From an uncultured Bacteroidales bacterium (GTDB lineage Bacteria > Bacteroidota > Bacteroidia > Bacteroidales > FEN-979): a stretch of 64,000 nucleotides of DNA. The notes under the pieces are model-generated. The model ran no database searches and was not told the DNA's origin. It saw only the letters and a list, made by a program, of their open reading frames with translations. How positions within the stretch are numbered: position 1 is the first letter of the stretch; each line of letters begins with the position of its first letter. The DNA is taken from NCBI GenBank assembly GCA_903903985.1, contig CAIVAT010000057.1, positions 248,001-312,000 of the forward strand, read 5' to 3'. Position numbers and translations under genes: made by a program. Of the stretch, positions 1-8,057 are shown in pieces.

Positions 1-891
1 TTTAATGATACATTGTCGAACGCAGACGACATGCGGTATGGGGATGCCATTCTCTCGGTAAACAACAAGCCGGTTTCTGAAATACTTTCCGAACGGGACA
101 AATATATTTGTGCCTCCAATTCCTCATGTAAGCTTTACAGGCAATCCTGGTACCTGTTAAATGGGAAAACCGATACAGCCAGGATTACCTACGACAGGGA
201 TGGGAAAAAGTATCAAAAGTGCATTCACAGGTATCTGTTTAAAGACCTGAATGTCCGGGCAAAAACCTATTCGGAGATCTCTTCGAAAGACACAAATGAA
301 ATGACGGGGATCATGGAGGGTCACATCGGTTATATCAACATGGGCAAATTACCGCGGAACAGGGTACGCCAGGTAATGAAACAGATGATGACCACGAACG
401 CAATCATATTTGACCTCCGGAATTATCCTGATGGAACTGCCTGGAAAATAGCTAAATACCTGAGCGGGAAAAGACAACCTTTTGCGCGTTATTCCTCACC
501 GTTAAAAGGGAATCCCGGGATCTTTGAAGAGGTAATGAATTATGGCGGCACAAAGAACGCACATCCTTACAAAGGCAAAGTCGTCATCCTGGTCGATGAA
601 AGAACGATCAGCCAGGCAGAATATTCCTGCATGATGATCCAGGGGGTAATTCCTGCGACCATTGTCGGAAGCCAGACTGCCGGTGCAGATGGAGACATTG
701 CAACCTTTACCTTCCCGGGGGGATACCAAACCTGGTTCTCCGGGCATGGCATCTATTATCCCGATGGCAGGGAGACCCAGCGGATTGGGATCGTTCCGGA
801 TATTGAAGTCACGCAGACATTGGATGGGATCAGGAAAGGGAAAGACGAGATATTGGACAGGGCAATAAAATTCATATCAACCGGGCAATAA
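1..891 (+). CDS. S41 family peptidase, 5'-truncated by window edge
   Basis: The frame is open from base 1, so the N-terminus lies outside the window; 296 codons are visible. The first visible residues resemble the end of a PDZ domain (RYGDAILSVNNKPV). The C-terminal half is an S41 (C-terminal processing/tricorn-like) protease core. It contains GHIGYINMGKL, a strand ending FDLRNYPDG, KGKVVILVDERTISQAEY with the likely nucleophile serine at bases 610-612, then GSQTAGADGD and GIVPDIEV near the end. S41 peptidases cleave unstructured or C-terminal protein segments, usually in the periplasm. The signal peptide cannot be seen. The gene ends 100 bp before the ferritin gene, which has its own promoter, so the two need not be co-transcribed. 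Family assignment is firm; the substrate is unknown. Confidence 0.85.
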   Translation, partial: FNDTLSNADDMRYGDAILSVNNKPVSEILSERDKYICASNSSCKLYRQSWYLLNGKTDTARITYDRDGKKYQKCIHRYLFKDLNVRAKTYSEISSKDTNEMTGIMEGHIGYINMGKLPRNRVRQVMKQMMTTNAIIFDLRNYPDGTAWKIAKYLSGKRQPFARYSSPLKGNPGIFEEVMNYGGTKNAHPYKGKVVILVDERTISQAEYSCMMIQGVIPATIVGSQTAGADGDIATFTFPGGYQTWFSGHGIYYPDGRETQRIGIVPDIEVTQTLDGIRKGKDEILDRAIKFISTGQ

Positions 892-939
892 CAAAATCAA
901 AGAATTGAGCGCGGGTATCGGCTGATTTAAGCAGACAGA

Positions 940-969
940 TTTCCCCCTCGTGAAAAATTCATAACTTTG
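940..969 (+). promoter_or_regulatory. Predicted Bacteroidota promoter for ferritin
   Basis: TAACTTTG at 962-969 matches the Bacteroidota -7 box TAnnTTTG. TTTC at 940-943 is a weak -33 element 18 bases upstream. The expected start of transcription is near 976, about 15 nt before the ferritin ATG. This is inferred from consensus only. Confidence 0.55.
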
Positions 970-991
970 TATTCAATCAAACAATACCAAT

Positions 992-1531
992 ATGATCTCC
1001 AAAAACGTAGAAAAAGCAATAAACGAGCAGATCAAGCGCGAAGAACATTCTTCCCGTATTTACCTGTCAATGGCCTCATGGGCCGAGCGGAACGGATTTC
1101 CGGGAGCCTCCAACTGGCTGTATGTTCAAACCGAAGAAGAGCGTATTCATATGCTCAAGCTGGTCCATTACCTCAACGACCGGGGCGGAACTGCCGTCAT
1201 TCCTGCCCTGGATGCCCCCGAAGCGAAATTCAAATCGCTGCCGGATGTGTTTCAGCAGGTGTTGATACACGAAGAATACATCTCGGCTTCGATCAATGAA
1301 CTCTATGCCACCTGCACCAAAGAGAAAGACTTTACGACAGCCAATTACCTCCAGTGGTACATCACCGAGCAGATCGAGGAAGAGAGCACCGTCCGCAACA
1401 TCCTCGACCAGATCAAACTGGCCGGCAGCGACAAGGGCGGCCAGTTCATGATGGATAAGGAATTTGCGGCCATGGCCATTGCCAAAAGGGCTGCCTTGGC
1501 CGCCAGCGGAGGCGCTAACGCAGTAACTTAG
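992..1531 (+). CDS. ftnA: Non-haem ferritin (iron storage)
   Basis: This 179-residue protein is a full-length bacterial ferritin: 24 such subunits form a cytoplasmic shell that oxidises Fe(II) and stores it as ferric mineral. The ferroxidase-centre residues of E. coli FtnA are present at the same numbers: Glu17, Glu50, His53, Glu94, Gln127 and Glu130. The helices match the family throughout (REEHSSRIY, EEERIHMLK, ITEQIEEE). The C-terminal tail is rich in alanine and glycine. It has its own upstream promoter-like box. Its last 17 bases overlap the end of the convergent DUF3109 gene, so the two 3' ends share sequence. The protein is intact and the call is secure. Confidence 0.96.
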   Translation: MISKNVEKAINEQIKREEHSSRIYLSMASWAERNGFPGASNWLYVQTEEERIHMLKLVHYLNDRGGTAVIPALDAPEAKFKSLPDVFQQVLIHEEYISASINELYATCTKEKDFTTANYLQWYITEQIEEESTVRNILDQIKLAGSDKGGQFMMDKEFAAMAIAKRAALAASGGANAVT

Positions 1532-2069
1532 CAAGTTTATTATACCAGGTTCTCCCATATTTACGGATCAATGCCCCTTCCAGGAACTGGTAAAGGGGTA
1601 TTTTTTCATTGTAACCTTTGATCAGTGCTTTCTGACAAATGGGCCATTTGTGATAATTGAGCAGGTCATTCACGGGGGTTGTTTTGATCCGGATGGGGTA
1701 GAGGTGGCATGAAATCGGCTTGGCAAAAGGAATTTTGTTCTCCTGGAAGGCTTTTTCGATGGCACACCGGGCAATTCCATCCTCAAAATACACAAAAGCA
1801 CACTCCTTGCCATGGATCAGCGGGGTGACGAATTTTCCCTCCGCATCATAGTCAAATACACCAAGTGATGTTACTTCGGCGACTCCTTCAGGCACCATGA
1901 ATGGCTTGATCTCATCGATGTAATCATCGAGCATTGAAATCTCTTCTTCATCCAACGGGGCCCCGGCATCTCCTTCCACACAACAGGCACCTTTGCATTT
2001 TTCCATGTCGCAGCAGAAGAACGTTGACTTGATGTCGTCGGAGAGCAGGGTGTTATCCAGATATATCAT
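1515..2069 (-). CDS. DUF3109 family cysteine-rich protein
   Basis: From the chosen ATG this is a 184-residue protein with an N-terminal cysteine cluster, FFCCDMEKCKGACC (Cys19, 20, 25, 29, 30), and later cysteines in HGKECAF, RCAIEKA, SCHLYP and WPICQKA. This pattern is that of the DUF3109 family common in Bacteroidota, related in style to YkgJ-type metal-binding cysteine proteins. The biochemical function is not established; metal or Fe-S binding is inferred from the cysteines. The frame stays open upstream through a 15-bp repeat array, which would add Leu-Asp-Pro-Gly-Gly repeats from a TTG. I chose the internal ATG because the family starts close to it. It follows the YdeI-like and EFR1 genes on the same strand and may be transcribed with them. 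It ends inside the ferritin gene. Confidence 0.85.
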   Translation of the reverse strand: MIYLDNTLLSDDIKSTFFCCDMEKCKGACCVEGDAGAPLDEEEISMLDDYIDEIKPFMVPEGVAEVTSLGVFDYDAEGKFVTPLIHGKECAFVYFEDGIARCAIEKAFQENKIPFAKPISCHLYPIRIKTTPVNDLLNYHKWPICQKALIKGYNEKIPLYQFLEGALIRKYGRTWYNKLAKLLR

Positions 2070-2085
2070 GGTTACTTTTTTAGAT

Positions 2086-2216
2086 TCCAATCCGCCGGGA
2101 TCCAATCCGCCGGGATCCAATCCGCCGGGATCCAACCCGCCGGGATCCAATCCGCCGGGATCCAATCCGCCGGGATCCAACCCGCCGGGATCCAATCCGC
2201 CGGGTTAAAACCCGGC
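2086..2216. repeat. 15-bp tandem repeat array, 8 units, with inverted end
   Basis: Eight head-to-tail copies of TCCAATCCGCCGGGA run from 2086 to 2204. Copies 4 and 7 carry a C for the T (TCCAACC...) and the last copy is one base short. The right end, 2197-2216, is a perfect inverted repeat: CGCCGGGTT, AA, AACCCGGCG. The last unit is thus met by an inverted half-unit. Because the unit is 15 bp, several reading frames stay open on both strands and create spurious open frames. The array fills the spacer between the YdeI-like and DUF3109 genes and ends 17 bp from the DUF3109 start codon. Slippage could change the spacer length in 15-bp steps. Confidence 0.95.
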
Positions 2217-2223
2217 GTTGATG

Positions 2224-2829
2224 TCATTTGTACTTCCAGTTTCTCGTCTTCCCCTCGGAAACCCACTCCACCGTTGTGGTGATCCTTTTTTCCCGGGTTG
2301 CCTCCGTTTTTGCTTCCGTGATCCACAGGATATACTCTTTACGCTGTGAATAAGAAAATTTGTCGAAGAACACTTGTGCAGCCAGATTCTTGCTGAGTAC
2401 CACCTGCAAGTCATCCGGAACCGCCAGTTCCTTCTTTTCCTCCGGAGTGGGCTTTTTAGGTTTCACCTTCACTCCAAGGTCGTTGAGTTTCCTGGCTTCG
2501 AGCAGGTATTCCATCAGGATTTCATCCGAAGGAAGGTCAGTGATCGATCGGATCCGGCCGAAATTACCCATCACCCGTTCATCCTTCTCCCCGAACAAGC
2601 TGTGCGGATCGTCCATCAGCTTAACTTTCCAGAAATTGAACGCACAATGCTCTTTAAAGGCAGCCATACTGACGTAAACACCCTTGTAATCAAAATGAGG
2701 AAAACCCCATTTCAGCTTCTCTTCCACTTCGGGGCAAGCCCGGTGGACCAATTCACGCAAATGGTTTAAAACGGGCTGCGCGAAATCGGCCGATTTTTCA
2801 ATGTATTGGTCAACCAGTGAGTTTTTCAT
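2224..2829 (-). CDS. YdeI/OmpD-associated family protein (DUF1801 + OmdA)
   Basis: This 201-residue protein has the two-part layout of the YdeI/OmpD-associated family. An N-terminal DUF1801 domain spans about residues 10-110 (VEEKLKWGFPHFDYKG, then AAFKEHCAFNFWK). The OmdA (bacteriocin-protection) domain spans about 130-195 (AVPDDLQVVLSKN, FFDKFSYSQRKEYILWI, TREKRI). Members are cytoplasmic and mostly uncharacterised, with links to stress and peptide resistance in a few species; no activity can be assigned here. Its ATG overlaps the stop of the upstream EFR1 gene in an ATGA, so translation is probably coupled. The C-terminus is rich in Thr, Trp and Lys. The downstream spacer holds the 15-bp array. 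Confidence 0.85.
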   Translation of the reverse strand: MKNSLVDQYIEKSADFAQPVLNHLRELVHRACPEVEEKLKWGFPHFDYKGVYVSMAAFKEHCAFNFWKVKLMDDPHSLFGEKDERVMGNFGRIRSITDLPSDEILMEYLLEARKLNDLGVKVKPKKPTPEEKKELAVPDDLQVVLSKNLAAQVFFDKFSYSQRKEYILWITEAKTEATREKRITTTVEWVSEGKTRNWKYK

Positions 2830-3887
2830 GGTAATCGGGATATCATTTTATGTGATGGTTTATAACGCCGCCAGAACATATATCGTGTACCGGAAGTGTA
2901 ATAAAAAAGTTGCCTGATGACGGGTATTCTCAACAGGTAATGGTATATGCGGTAAGAGATGACCATCACCACAAAGGTGAGGACCCATCCGGTAAGTTTG
3001 ATACCGGTTTTTGCCCAGCCATTGTCGGCAGGGATGGTGATGATTTTGCCCACTCCTTGCCAGAACCAGACCATGATGCCCATGTTGAGCAGGCACATGA
3101 TGCCGATGATGTACCCGTGGGCCGTTTCGATGGCTCGTTTGGGGCAATTGTTCATACAGCGCATGCAACTTTCGCAGCGGTACGACCAGAACGGACGTCC
3201 ATCGACCGTAAGAATCGCTTTTACCGGGCAGTTGTCGATGCAAATGTCGCATTTGTCGCACGCATTTGTCGCATAAAATGATTTGGCCAGGATGAACCGC
3301 CCGACAAAGAAATAACCGATGCTCACCGGGGAGATCAGCAGATCCTGGATGATGTCGCGGAACGCGGTATAAACCTTCTTTCCGGAGAGGATTTTTTTTG
3401 CAAACGCCACCGTGATCCCTTTGCAGTGTTCATAAATCGATTCAACCACTTTCTCTTTCAGCCCGGGATGGAATGAGATCCAGTTCGATGGCAAATCGAT
3501 GGACCGAAGCCCAGCAATGCGGTAGCCTTTCAGCAACAACACCAGTGCGAAAAGCCAAAGTGCAAGCCCGCTCAACCCGGGGAGGAACCACTTTGAAATT
3601 TTCATCCCGGCCCGGGTGTTCATTAAAAAAGCACTGTTTCCCTGTGACCGCGGGAAACGGAAGATGAAATACATCATGGCCGGGGGATAATTGAACCCAT
3701 GCGTTGGAGACACAAATCCCACAAGGGCCCCGGGGGCAGGCGGCTGAATATTTTTCCGGCCGGTCCTGGCAATGTCAATTGTATCGACCGGGATGTTTTG
3801 CTCCGTAGCAACACCGGCAAACCACTGGGCCACATTGCGGGCATTGCCGGTACCGGAGAAGTAGTAGATCAACAGGGAATTATCCAT
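2826..3887 (-). CDS. EFR1-family flavodoxin/ferredoxin membrane protein
   Basis: This 353-residue protein has an N-terminal flavodoxin-like domain starting with YYFSGTGNARNVAQW, the FMN phosphate-binding loop, and covering about residues 1-190. Two 4Fe-4S motifs follow at about 205-255: CDKCDICIDNCP and CESCMRCMNNCP. Hydrophobic stretches near 100-120, 260-280 and 295-315 suggest membrane attachment with the redox domains in the cytoplasm. This is the EFR1 family ferredoxin layout; the physiological electron partners are unknown. It is the first gene of a minus-strand group with the YdeI-like gene (4-base overlap) and DUF3109. The 136-bp divergent gap to the sensor kinase holds a near-consensus -7 box on the minus strand (3923-3916, AATCTTTG). 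The fold call is strong; its role is inferred to be electron transfer. Confidence 0.85.
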   Translation of the reverse strand: MDNSLLIYYFSGTGNARNVAQWFAGVATEQNIPVDTIDIARTGRKNIQPPAPGALVGFVSPTHGFNYPPAMMYFIFRFPRSQGNSAFLMNTRAGMKISKWFLPGLSGLALWLFALVLLLKGYRIAGLRSIDLPSNWISFHPGLKEKVVESIYEHCKGITVAFAKKILSGKKVYTAFRDIIQDLLISPVSIGYFFVGRFILAKSFYATNACDKCDICIDNCPVKAILTVDGRPFWSYRCESCMRCMNNCPKRAIETAHGYIIGIMCLLNMGIMVWFWQGVGKIITIPADNGWAKTGIKLTGWVLTFVVMVISYRIYHYLLRIPVIRQLFYYTSGTRYMFWRRYKPSHKMISRLP

Positions 3888-4023
3888 GGCCGGTAATGGA
3901 ATTTAACAGGCTCTTCAAAGATTTGAGGTTAAAAGTAGAAAAAAAACCGGAATCAGGGTGCCACCGGCTTTAAAAGGATGATGATAAAATGATTCACTAT
4001 TGCCCTGACTTAAAACTTTTCGT

Positions 4024-7000
4024 ATGTTTGGCCTGTATTTCCGCCTTCAACCTTGTTTTTCTCAAATGGCTCGTTTTTTTTTGGGGCAAAATTCCACCCG
4101 GGGAAATTTTTTCCACAGTTTGTTCCGGGTATCCATCCTTGTCACCTGGATCATGATCCTGGCAATTACGGGCGCCTGCCAGGGAAATGTTGGTTTTTCC
4201 AGCCCTAAAAGATTGGTCTTTGATCACCTGGCAAAGGAGAACGGCCTGCCTTCCAATACGGTTTATTGCGCAATACAGGATTTCCAGGGATACATCTGGA
4301 TCGGAACAACCAATGGATTGGCGCGTTACGACGGGCATGACATGAAAATTTTTCGTTCCATCCCGGGCGACAGCACGACGCTCACAGATAACACCATTTA
4401 TACCCTTTACCAGGCAAGCGATTCCATGATCTGGATCGGAACCGGTAACGGACTGAGCATTTATAATCCACGCATTCGTGCCTTCAAGAATTTCCCCTAT
4501 GATGAGAAACAGCGGGGAGGCTTTCCTTCCCAGCGGATCAACGCATTTTTTGAATTGGCAAAAGGATCCATGTGGATCGCAACGGGGCAGGGCATGAACC
4601 ATGCCACCGGGAATGGAGATCATTTCAGCACGATTAAAATCAATAATTGTGTAAAACCAGAGGAAAAGGACTACTATTATAATTTTGTAAACAGCATCAT
4701 CCCCGATCCGCGCAATTCCCGTGCATTCCTGGTGGGTACGAATATGGGTTTGGTTCAGTTCGATACCGTCAGCAAGGTTGTCATCAGGAAATACCCGGGG
4801 CCTCCGAACGTAGAATTGATCATCAGGGAAATGCAATTGGATTCAACCGGGGTGTTGTGGGCTTGCGGATGGGGCGTAGGAGTGGGGTGTTTCGATTTGA
4901 AGTCGGAAAAATGGACAATATATTCTCCCGAAAAATGGGGCATCTCCATCATGCAACTCATCCCCAGGAACCGGGATGAGTTGTGGCTTGCCACGGATGA
5001 TAAGGGATTGGGTGTTTTTAATAAGAAGACAAAAGCGTTTTATTTTTATCGAAATGATCCGAAAATCCCAAGATCAATCGCTTCCGACAGGGTTCAGGGA
5101 TTTTCCTATTTCAACAACCGCCAGGACTTCTGGGTCTGGGGCACCGGGATCGATGTGGAAAACAAAGATTATTTTTCGTTTCAGCAGGTCAGGGTTCCTT
5201 ACAAATTCTGGTGGATCTGCGATTTTTTTAAAGACCAGGGAACAGGCAGATTATTTATCGGGGCTTATCAATGCAAAGGAATGCCGGTGCTGGATACAAA
5301 TAATCAATCCTGGAGCCTTGTCCCGACCGATCAGCCTGTCGCGAAGGACGGGTTCTCCATCAACCGGTTCTATCCCGATCAACAAGGCAGGCTGTGGATA
5401 AGCACCCGTACCAACTTGTGTTATTATGATCCGGTGGGGAATATTGTGAGAACTTTCAGAACTCCGGAAGGAAAGCCATTGCATTTGGGAGATCCTGTCG
5501 TTTATGGGTTACAGGAAGACGCCCAGGGGAACCTATGGGTGGGAACGAGATACGATGGTGTGATCAGGATAGATAAAAACCGGCAAAAAACAGATTACTT
5601 CAGGCACATTCCCGGAGATCCTCATTCGCTGATCGCCGGAACCCACTTTATGGGGATCCAGACAGACCGGTACAAAAGGGTCTGGATCGGGTGCCGGTTT
5701 GGCGTGAGCATATTTGATCCGGCGACACAGGTTTTCGACAACTCACTCATGGATACACTTGAAAAATACGGAATTAAAAAAAAGTGGATCAATGGAATGG
5801 AAAAAGATTCGCTTGGCAGGATGTGGTTATCCATTGCGGGTGCGGGCCTGGTGCGGGTAGACGTCCGCTCCGACAGATCGATGGGGATCAGGCTGTTCCA
5901 TTCCGGAAATGGAATAAACGACCCGGAAACCGGATGGATTTCAAAGGATAACGAATCGAATTTCTGGGTGACCAATACCGGGTTGCTGAAGGTTGATCCT
6001 TACCGGGAACGGTTTATGCTGATTGACAATCAAAACGGGATTCACGAAGTACCGGGCAGTTCAGCCAGGATATATATTGATCACACCGGAAATATTTACA
6101 TCGGAGATTCAGTGGGTTTTGAAACAAGGAACATCAGGGAAATACAGAATCCCCAGAAAACCGCACTCAATGTTGTATTCGAATCACTGGAGATCAACGG
6201 GAAAGTCAGCCAGGAAAAAATTTCCAGCACGACTCCATTCATCCGTGACCTCACCGCCGATCAGAACAACCTGACCTTTCATTTTACCGCGATCTGTTTT
6301 CACCGGGCCGGACAGGTGCATTACCGTTATCAACTGCAGGGATATGACCGGGAATGGATCAATGCGGAAACATCCCGGGAAGCCCGCTACACCAACCTTC
6401 CACCGGGAGAATATGTGTTTGTTGCCGGTGCGACACAGGGTGATGGCTGGCAGGACTGCACCGAAACGATTCATTTTATCATCAGGCCCTTTTTCTGGCA
6501 AACATGGTGGTTTATCCTGGTATGCATCCTTGCCTTGCTTGGATTGTTTGCATTCATTTACAGGTACAGGGTTAATCAATTGCTGAAAGTAGAACGGCTG
6601 CGCACCCGGATAGCAACCGACCTGCATGATGATGTCAGTTCCACCCTCAGCAGCATTGCCATTCTCAGCGATCTTGCCGAAATGCAAACAGATCATGGGA
6701 AATCATCGGGCATGATCAGGGAAATTGGCAGCAGCGCCCACGAAATGCTTGAACGGATCGATGACATCATCTGGAGTGTCACCCCGGCCAACGACAGATT
6801 TCAGGATTTGGGCCTGAGGATCAGGGAATATGCAATCCCCCTGTTTGAATCAAAAAACATTCAATTCTGTTTTCTTATCCCTGAAAAATTGGCCATGCTG
6901 AGGTTGCAGATGGAAACCCGGCGGAATATCTATCTGATTGCCAAGGAGTCCGTCAACAACCTGATTAAATATGCCCAGTGTGCACATGCAGAAATCATCT

Positions 7001-7191
7001 TCAGAGAAGAATCGGGGATGTTGGTGATGGAGATCAAAGATGATGGCAAAGGATTTGATCCCGGTGTCCTGACCTCCCGCAATGGCATTGTCAATATGAA
7101 ACTTCGGGCCGAGAAGATTGGTGGCACAGTCAGCATCCTTTCGCAGCCCGGTGCCGGGACCCAAATTACCCTGAAAGTAAAATTCATATGA
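4024..7191 (+). CDS. Beta-propeller (reg_prop) sensor histidine kinase
   Basis: This 1055-residue sensor resembles the Bacteroidota hybrid two-component proteins but has no fused receiver or DNA-binding domain. An N-terminal hydrophobic segment (about 37-55, ending ITGACQG) exports the sensor part. Residues about 60-690 carry repeated propeller motifs such as YIWIGTTNGLARYDG, MIWIGTGNGLS, LWLATDDKGLG and LWVGTRYDGV. A Y_Y_Y domain follows at about 715-815, then a membrane helix at about 823-843. The kinase core is of the HisKA_3/NarX type, with RIATDLHDDVSSTLSS carrying the phospho-acceptor His868. A HATPase domain ends it (ESVNNLIKYA, DDGKGFDPG). The periplasmic ligand is unknown; in relatives it is often a glycan. 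The cognate regulator is 93 bp downstream. A second start at 4066 is possible. Confidence 0.92.
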   Translation: MFGLYFRLQPCFSQMARFFLGQNSTRGNFFHSLFRVSILVTWIMILAITGACQGNVGFSSPKRLVFDHLAKENGLPSNTVYCAIQDFQGYIWIGTTNGLARYDGHDMKIFRSIPGDSTTLTDNTIYTLYQASDSMIWIGTGNGLSIYNPRIRAFKNFPYDEKQRGGFPSQRINAFFELAKGSMWIATGQGMNHATGNGDHFSTIKINNCVKPEEKDYYYNFVNSIIPDPRNSRAFLVGTNMGLVQFDTVSKVVIRKYPGPPNVELIIREMQLDSTGVLWACGWGVGVGCFDLKSEKWTIYSPEKWGISIMQLIPRNRDELWLATDDKGLGVFNKKTKAFYFYRNDPKIPRSIASDRVQGFSYFNNRQDFWVWGTGIDVENKDYFSFQQVRVPYKFWWICDFFKDQGTGRLFIGAYQCKGMPVLDTNNQSWSLVPTDQPVAKDGFSINRFYPDQQGRLWISTRTNLCYYDPVGNIVRTFRTPEGKPLHLGDPVVYGLQEDAQGNLWVGTRYDGVIRIDKNRQKTDYFRHIPGDPHSLIAGTHFMGIQTDRYKRVWIGCRFGVSIFDPATQVFDNSLMDTLEKYGIKKKWINGMEKDSLGRMWLSIAGAGLVRVDVRSDRSMGIRLFHSGNGINDPETGWISKDNESNFWVTNTGLLKVDPYRERFMLIDNQNGIHEVPGSSARIYIDHTGNIYIGDSVGFETRNIREIQNPQKTALNVVFESLEINGKVSQEKISSTTPFIRDLTADQNNLTFHFTAICFHRAGQVHYRYQLQGYDREWINAETSREARYTNLPPGEYVFVAGATQGDGWQDCTETIHFIIRPFFWQTWWFILVCILALLGLFAFIYRYRVNQLLKVERLRTRIATDLHDDVSSTLSSIAILSDLAEMQTDHGKSSGMIREIGSSAHEMLERIDDIIWSVTPANDRFQDLGLRIREYAIPLFESKNIQFCFLIPEKLAMLRLQMETRRNIYLIAKESVNNLIKYAQCAHAEIIFREESGMLVMEIKDDGKGFDPGVLTSRNGIVNMKLRAEKIGGTVSILSQPGAGTQITLKVKFI

Positions 7192-7284
7192 TTATATGAT
7201 TGCATCAGGGAATGACATGTTGTAATATTGTACGAATATTTCCCCACTTCACTGTTTCACCATTTATTTTTAACCAGACCACCT

Positions 7285-7920
7285 GTGCCGATCAAAGTTT
7301 CAATATACGAAGACAACGACTCCCTGCGGAACAGTCTCTCGCACCTGGTCATGGGAACTGAAACCATGGAGCTGGCTGGTGCCTATCCCGACTGTTCAAC
7401 GTTGCTTCAGAACTTCACGGAGGGTAAACCCGATGTAGTGGTAATGGATATCGACATGCCGGGCATCAGCGGGATCGAAGCCACCTCCATGATCAAGGCA
7501 AGTTTTCCCGACATCCAGATCCTGATCTATACCGTCTTCAATGAAAGGAAGAGGGTGTTTGAAGCATTGTGCGCAGGCGCTACAGGCTATCTGCTCAAGA
7601 AATCGAATGCCATCCAGATCATTGAAGCAATAACCGACCTTTACAACGGAGGCTCTCCCATGACGGGTGAAATAGCTAGGATGGTCATGGAGTTCTTTAC
7701 AAAAAACGCCCACCCCAATACCAATGAATATGCACTTTCCGCACGGGAGGTGGAAATCCTGGCATGCATCGTCAAGGGAGACAGTTATAAAATGGTTGCC
7801 GATTCATGCTGTATCTCCATCGGTACGGTAAGGACCCACATCAACAGCATCTATAAAAAGCTGCATGTCAACTCCAAATCCGAAGCGGTCATTAAAGCAA
7901 TGAAAGAACGCCTGGTCTGA
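7285..7920 (+). CDS. NarL/LuxR-type response regulator
   Basis: This 211-residue regulator partners the preceding kinase. The receiver domain (about 1-120) has the acidic pair EDN near residue 9, phospho-acceptor Asp55 in MDIDMPG, and Lys in GYLLKKS. A LuxR/GerE helix-turn-helix follows (about 145-211): LSAREVEILACIVKGDSYKM, then SIGTVRTHINSIYKKL. I chose the GTG at 7285, which gives a protein beginning MPIKVSIYEDN in register with the family. The open frame also extends upstream to a TTG at 7228, but that extension has no receiver homology. It probably lies in one transcription unit with the kinase. The nearest downstream genes are the two large T9SS proteins, which are plausible but unproven targets. 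Confidence 0.92.
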   Translation: MPIKVSIYEDNDSLRNSLSHLVMGTETMELAGAYPDCSTLLQNFTEGKPDVVVMDIDMPGISGIEATSMIKASFPDIQILIYTVFNERKRVFEALCAGATGYLLKKSNAIQIIEAITDLYNGGSPMTGEIARMVMEFFTKNAHPNTNEYALSAREVEILACIVKGDSYKMVADSCCISIGTVRTHINSIYKKLHVNSKSEAVIKAMKERLV

Positions 7921-7999
7921 TCATTTTTCACCGGCCATTCCCCGATTTCGCCTCCCGCCACCTCGCTATCCCGCCACCAGATTCCATATCTTTATCCGG

Positions 8000-8030
8000 T
8001 TGCCAACCCTGCCGGTTCCACCTATTTTTG
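8000..8030 (+). promoter_or_regulatory. Predicted promoter for first T9SS giant
   Basis: TATTTTTG at 8023-8030 fits the TAnnTTTG -7 box, with a TTG at 8000-8002 twenty bases upstream as a partial -33 element. Transcription would begin near 8037, about 20 nt before the ATG at 8058. Consensus match only. Confidence 0.55.
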
Positions 8031-8057
8031 GCAAAACTTTTATAAAATGTATGAGTC

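Noticed and set aside
2086..2204. The array as a CRISPR
   Set aside because: The units are 15 bp and directly joined with no unique spacers, and no cas gene is present.
1993..2326. Open frames across the array on both strands (Asn-Pro-Pro-Gly, Asp-Pro-Gly-Gly and Trp-Ile-Pro repeats)
   Set aside because: They arise because a 15-bp repeat keeps several frames open; only the DUF3109 gene beyond it has family sequence.
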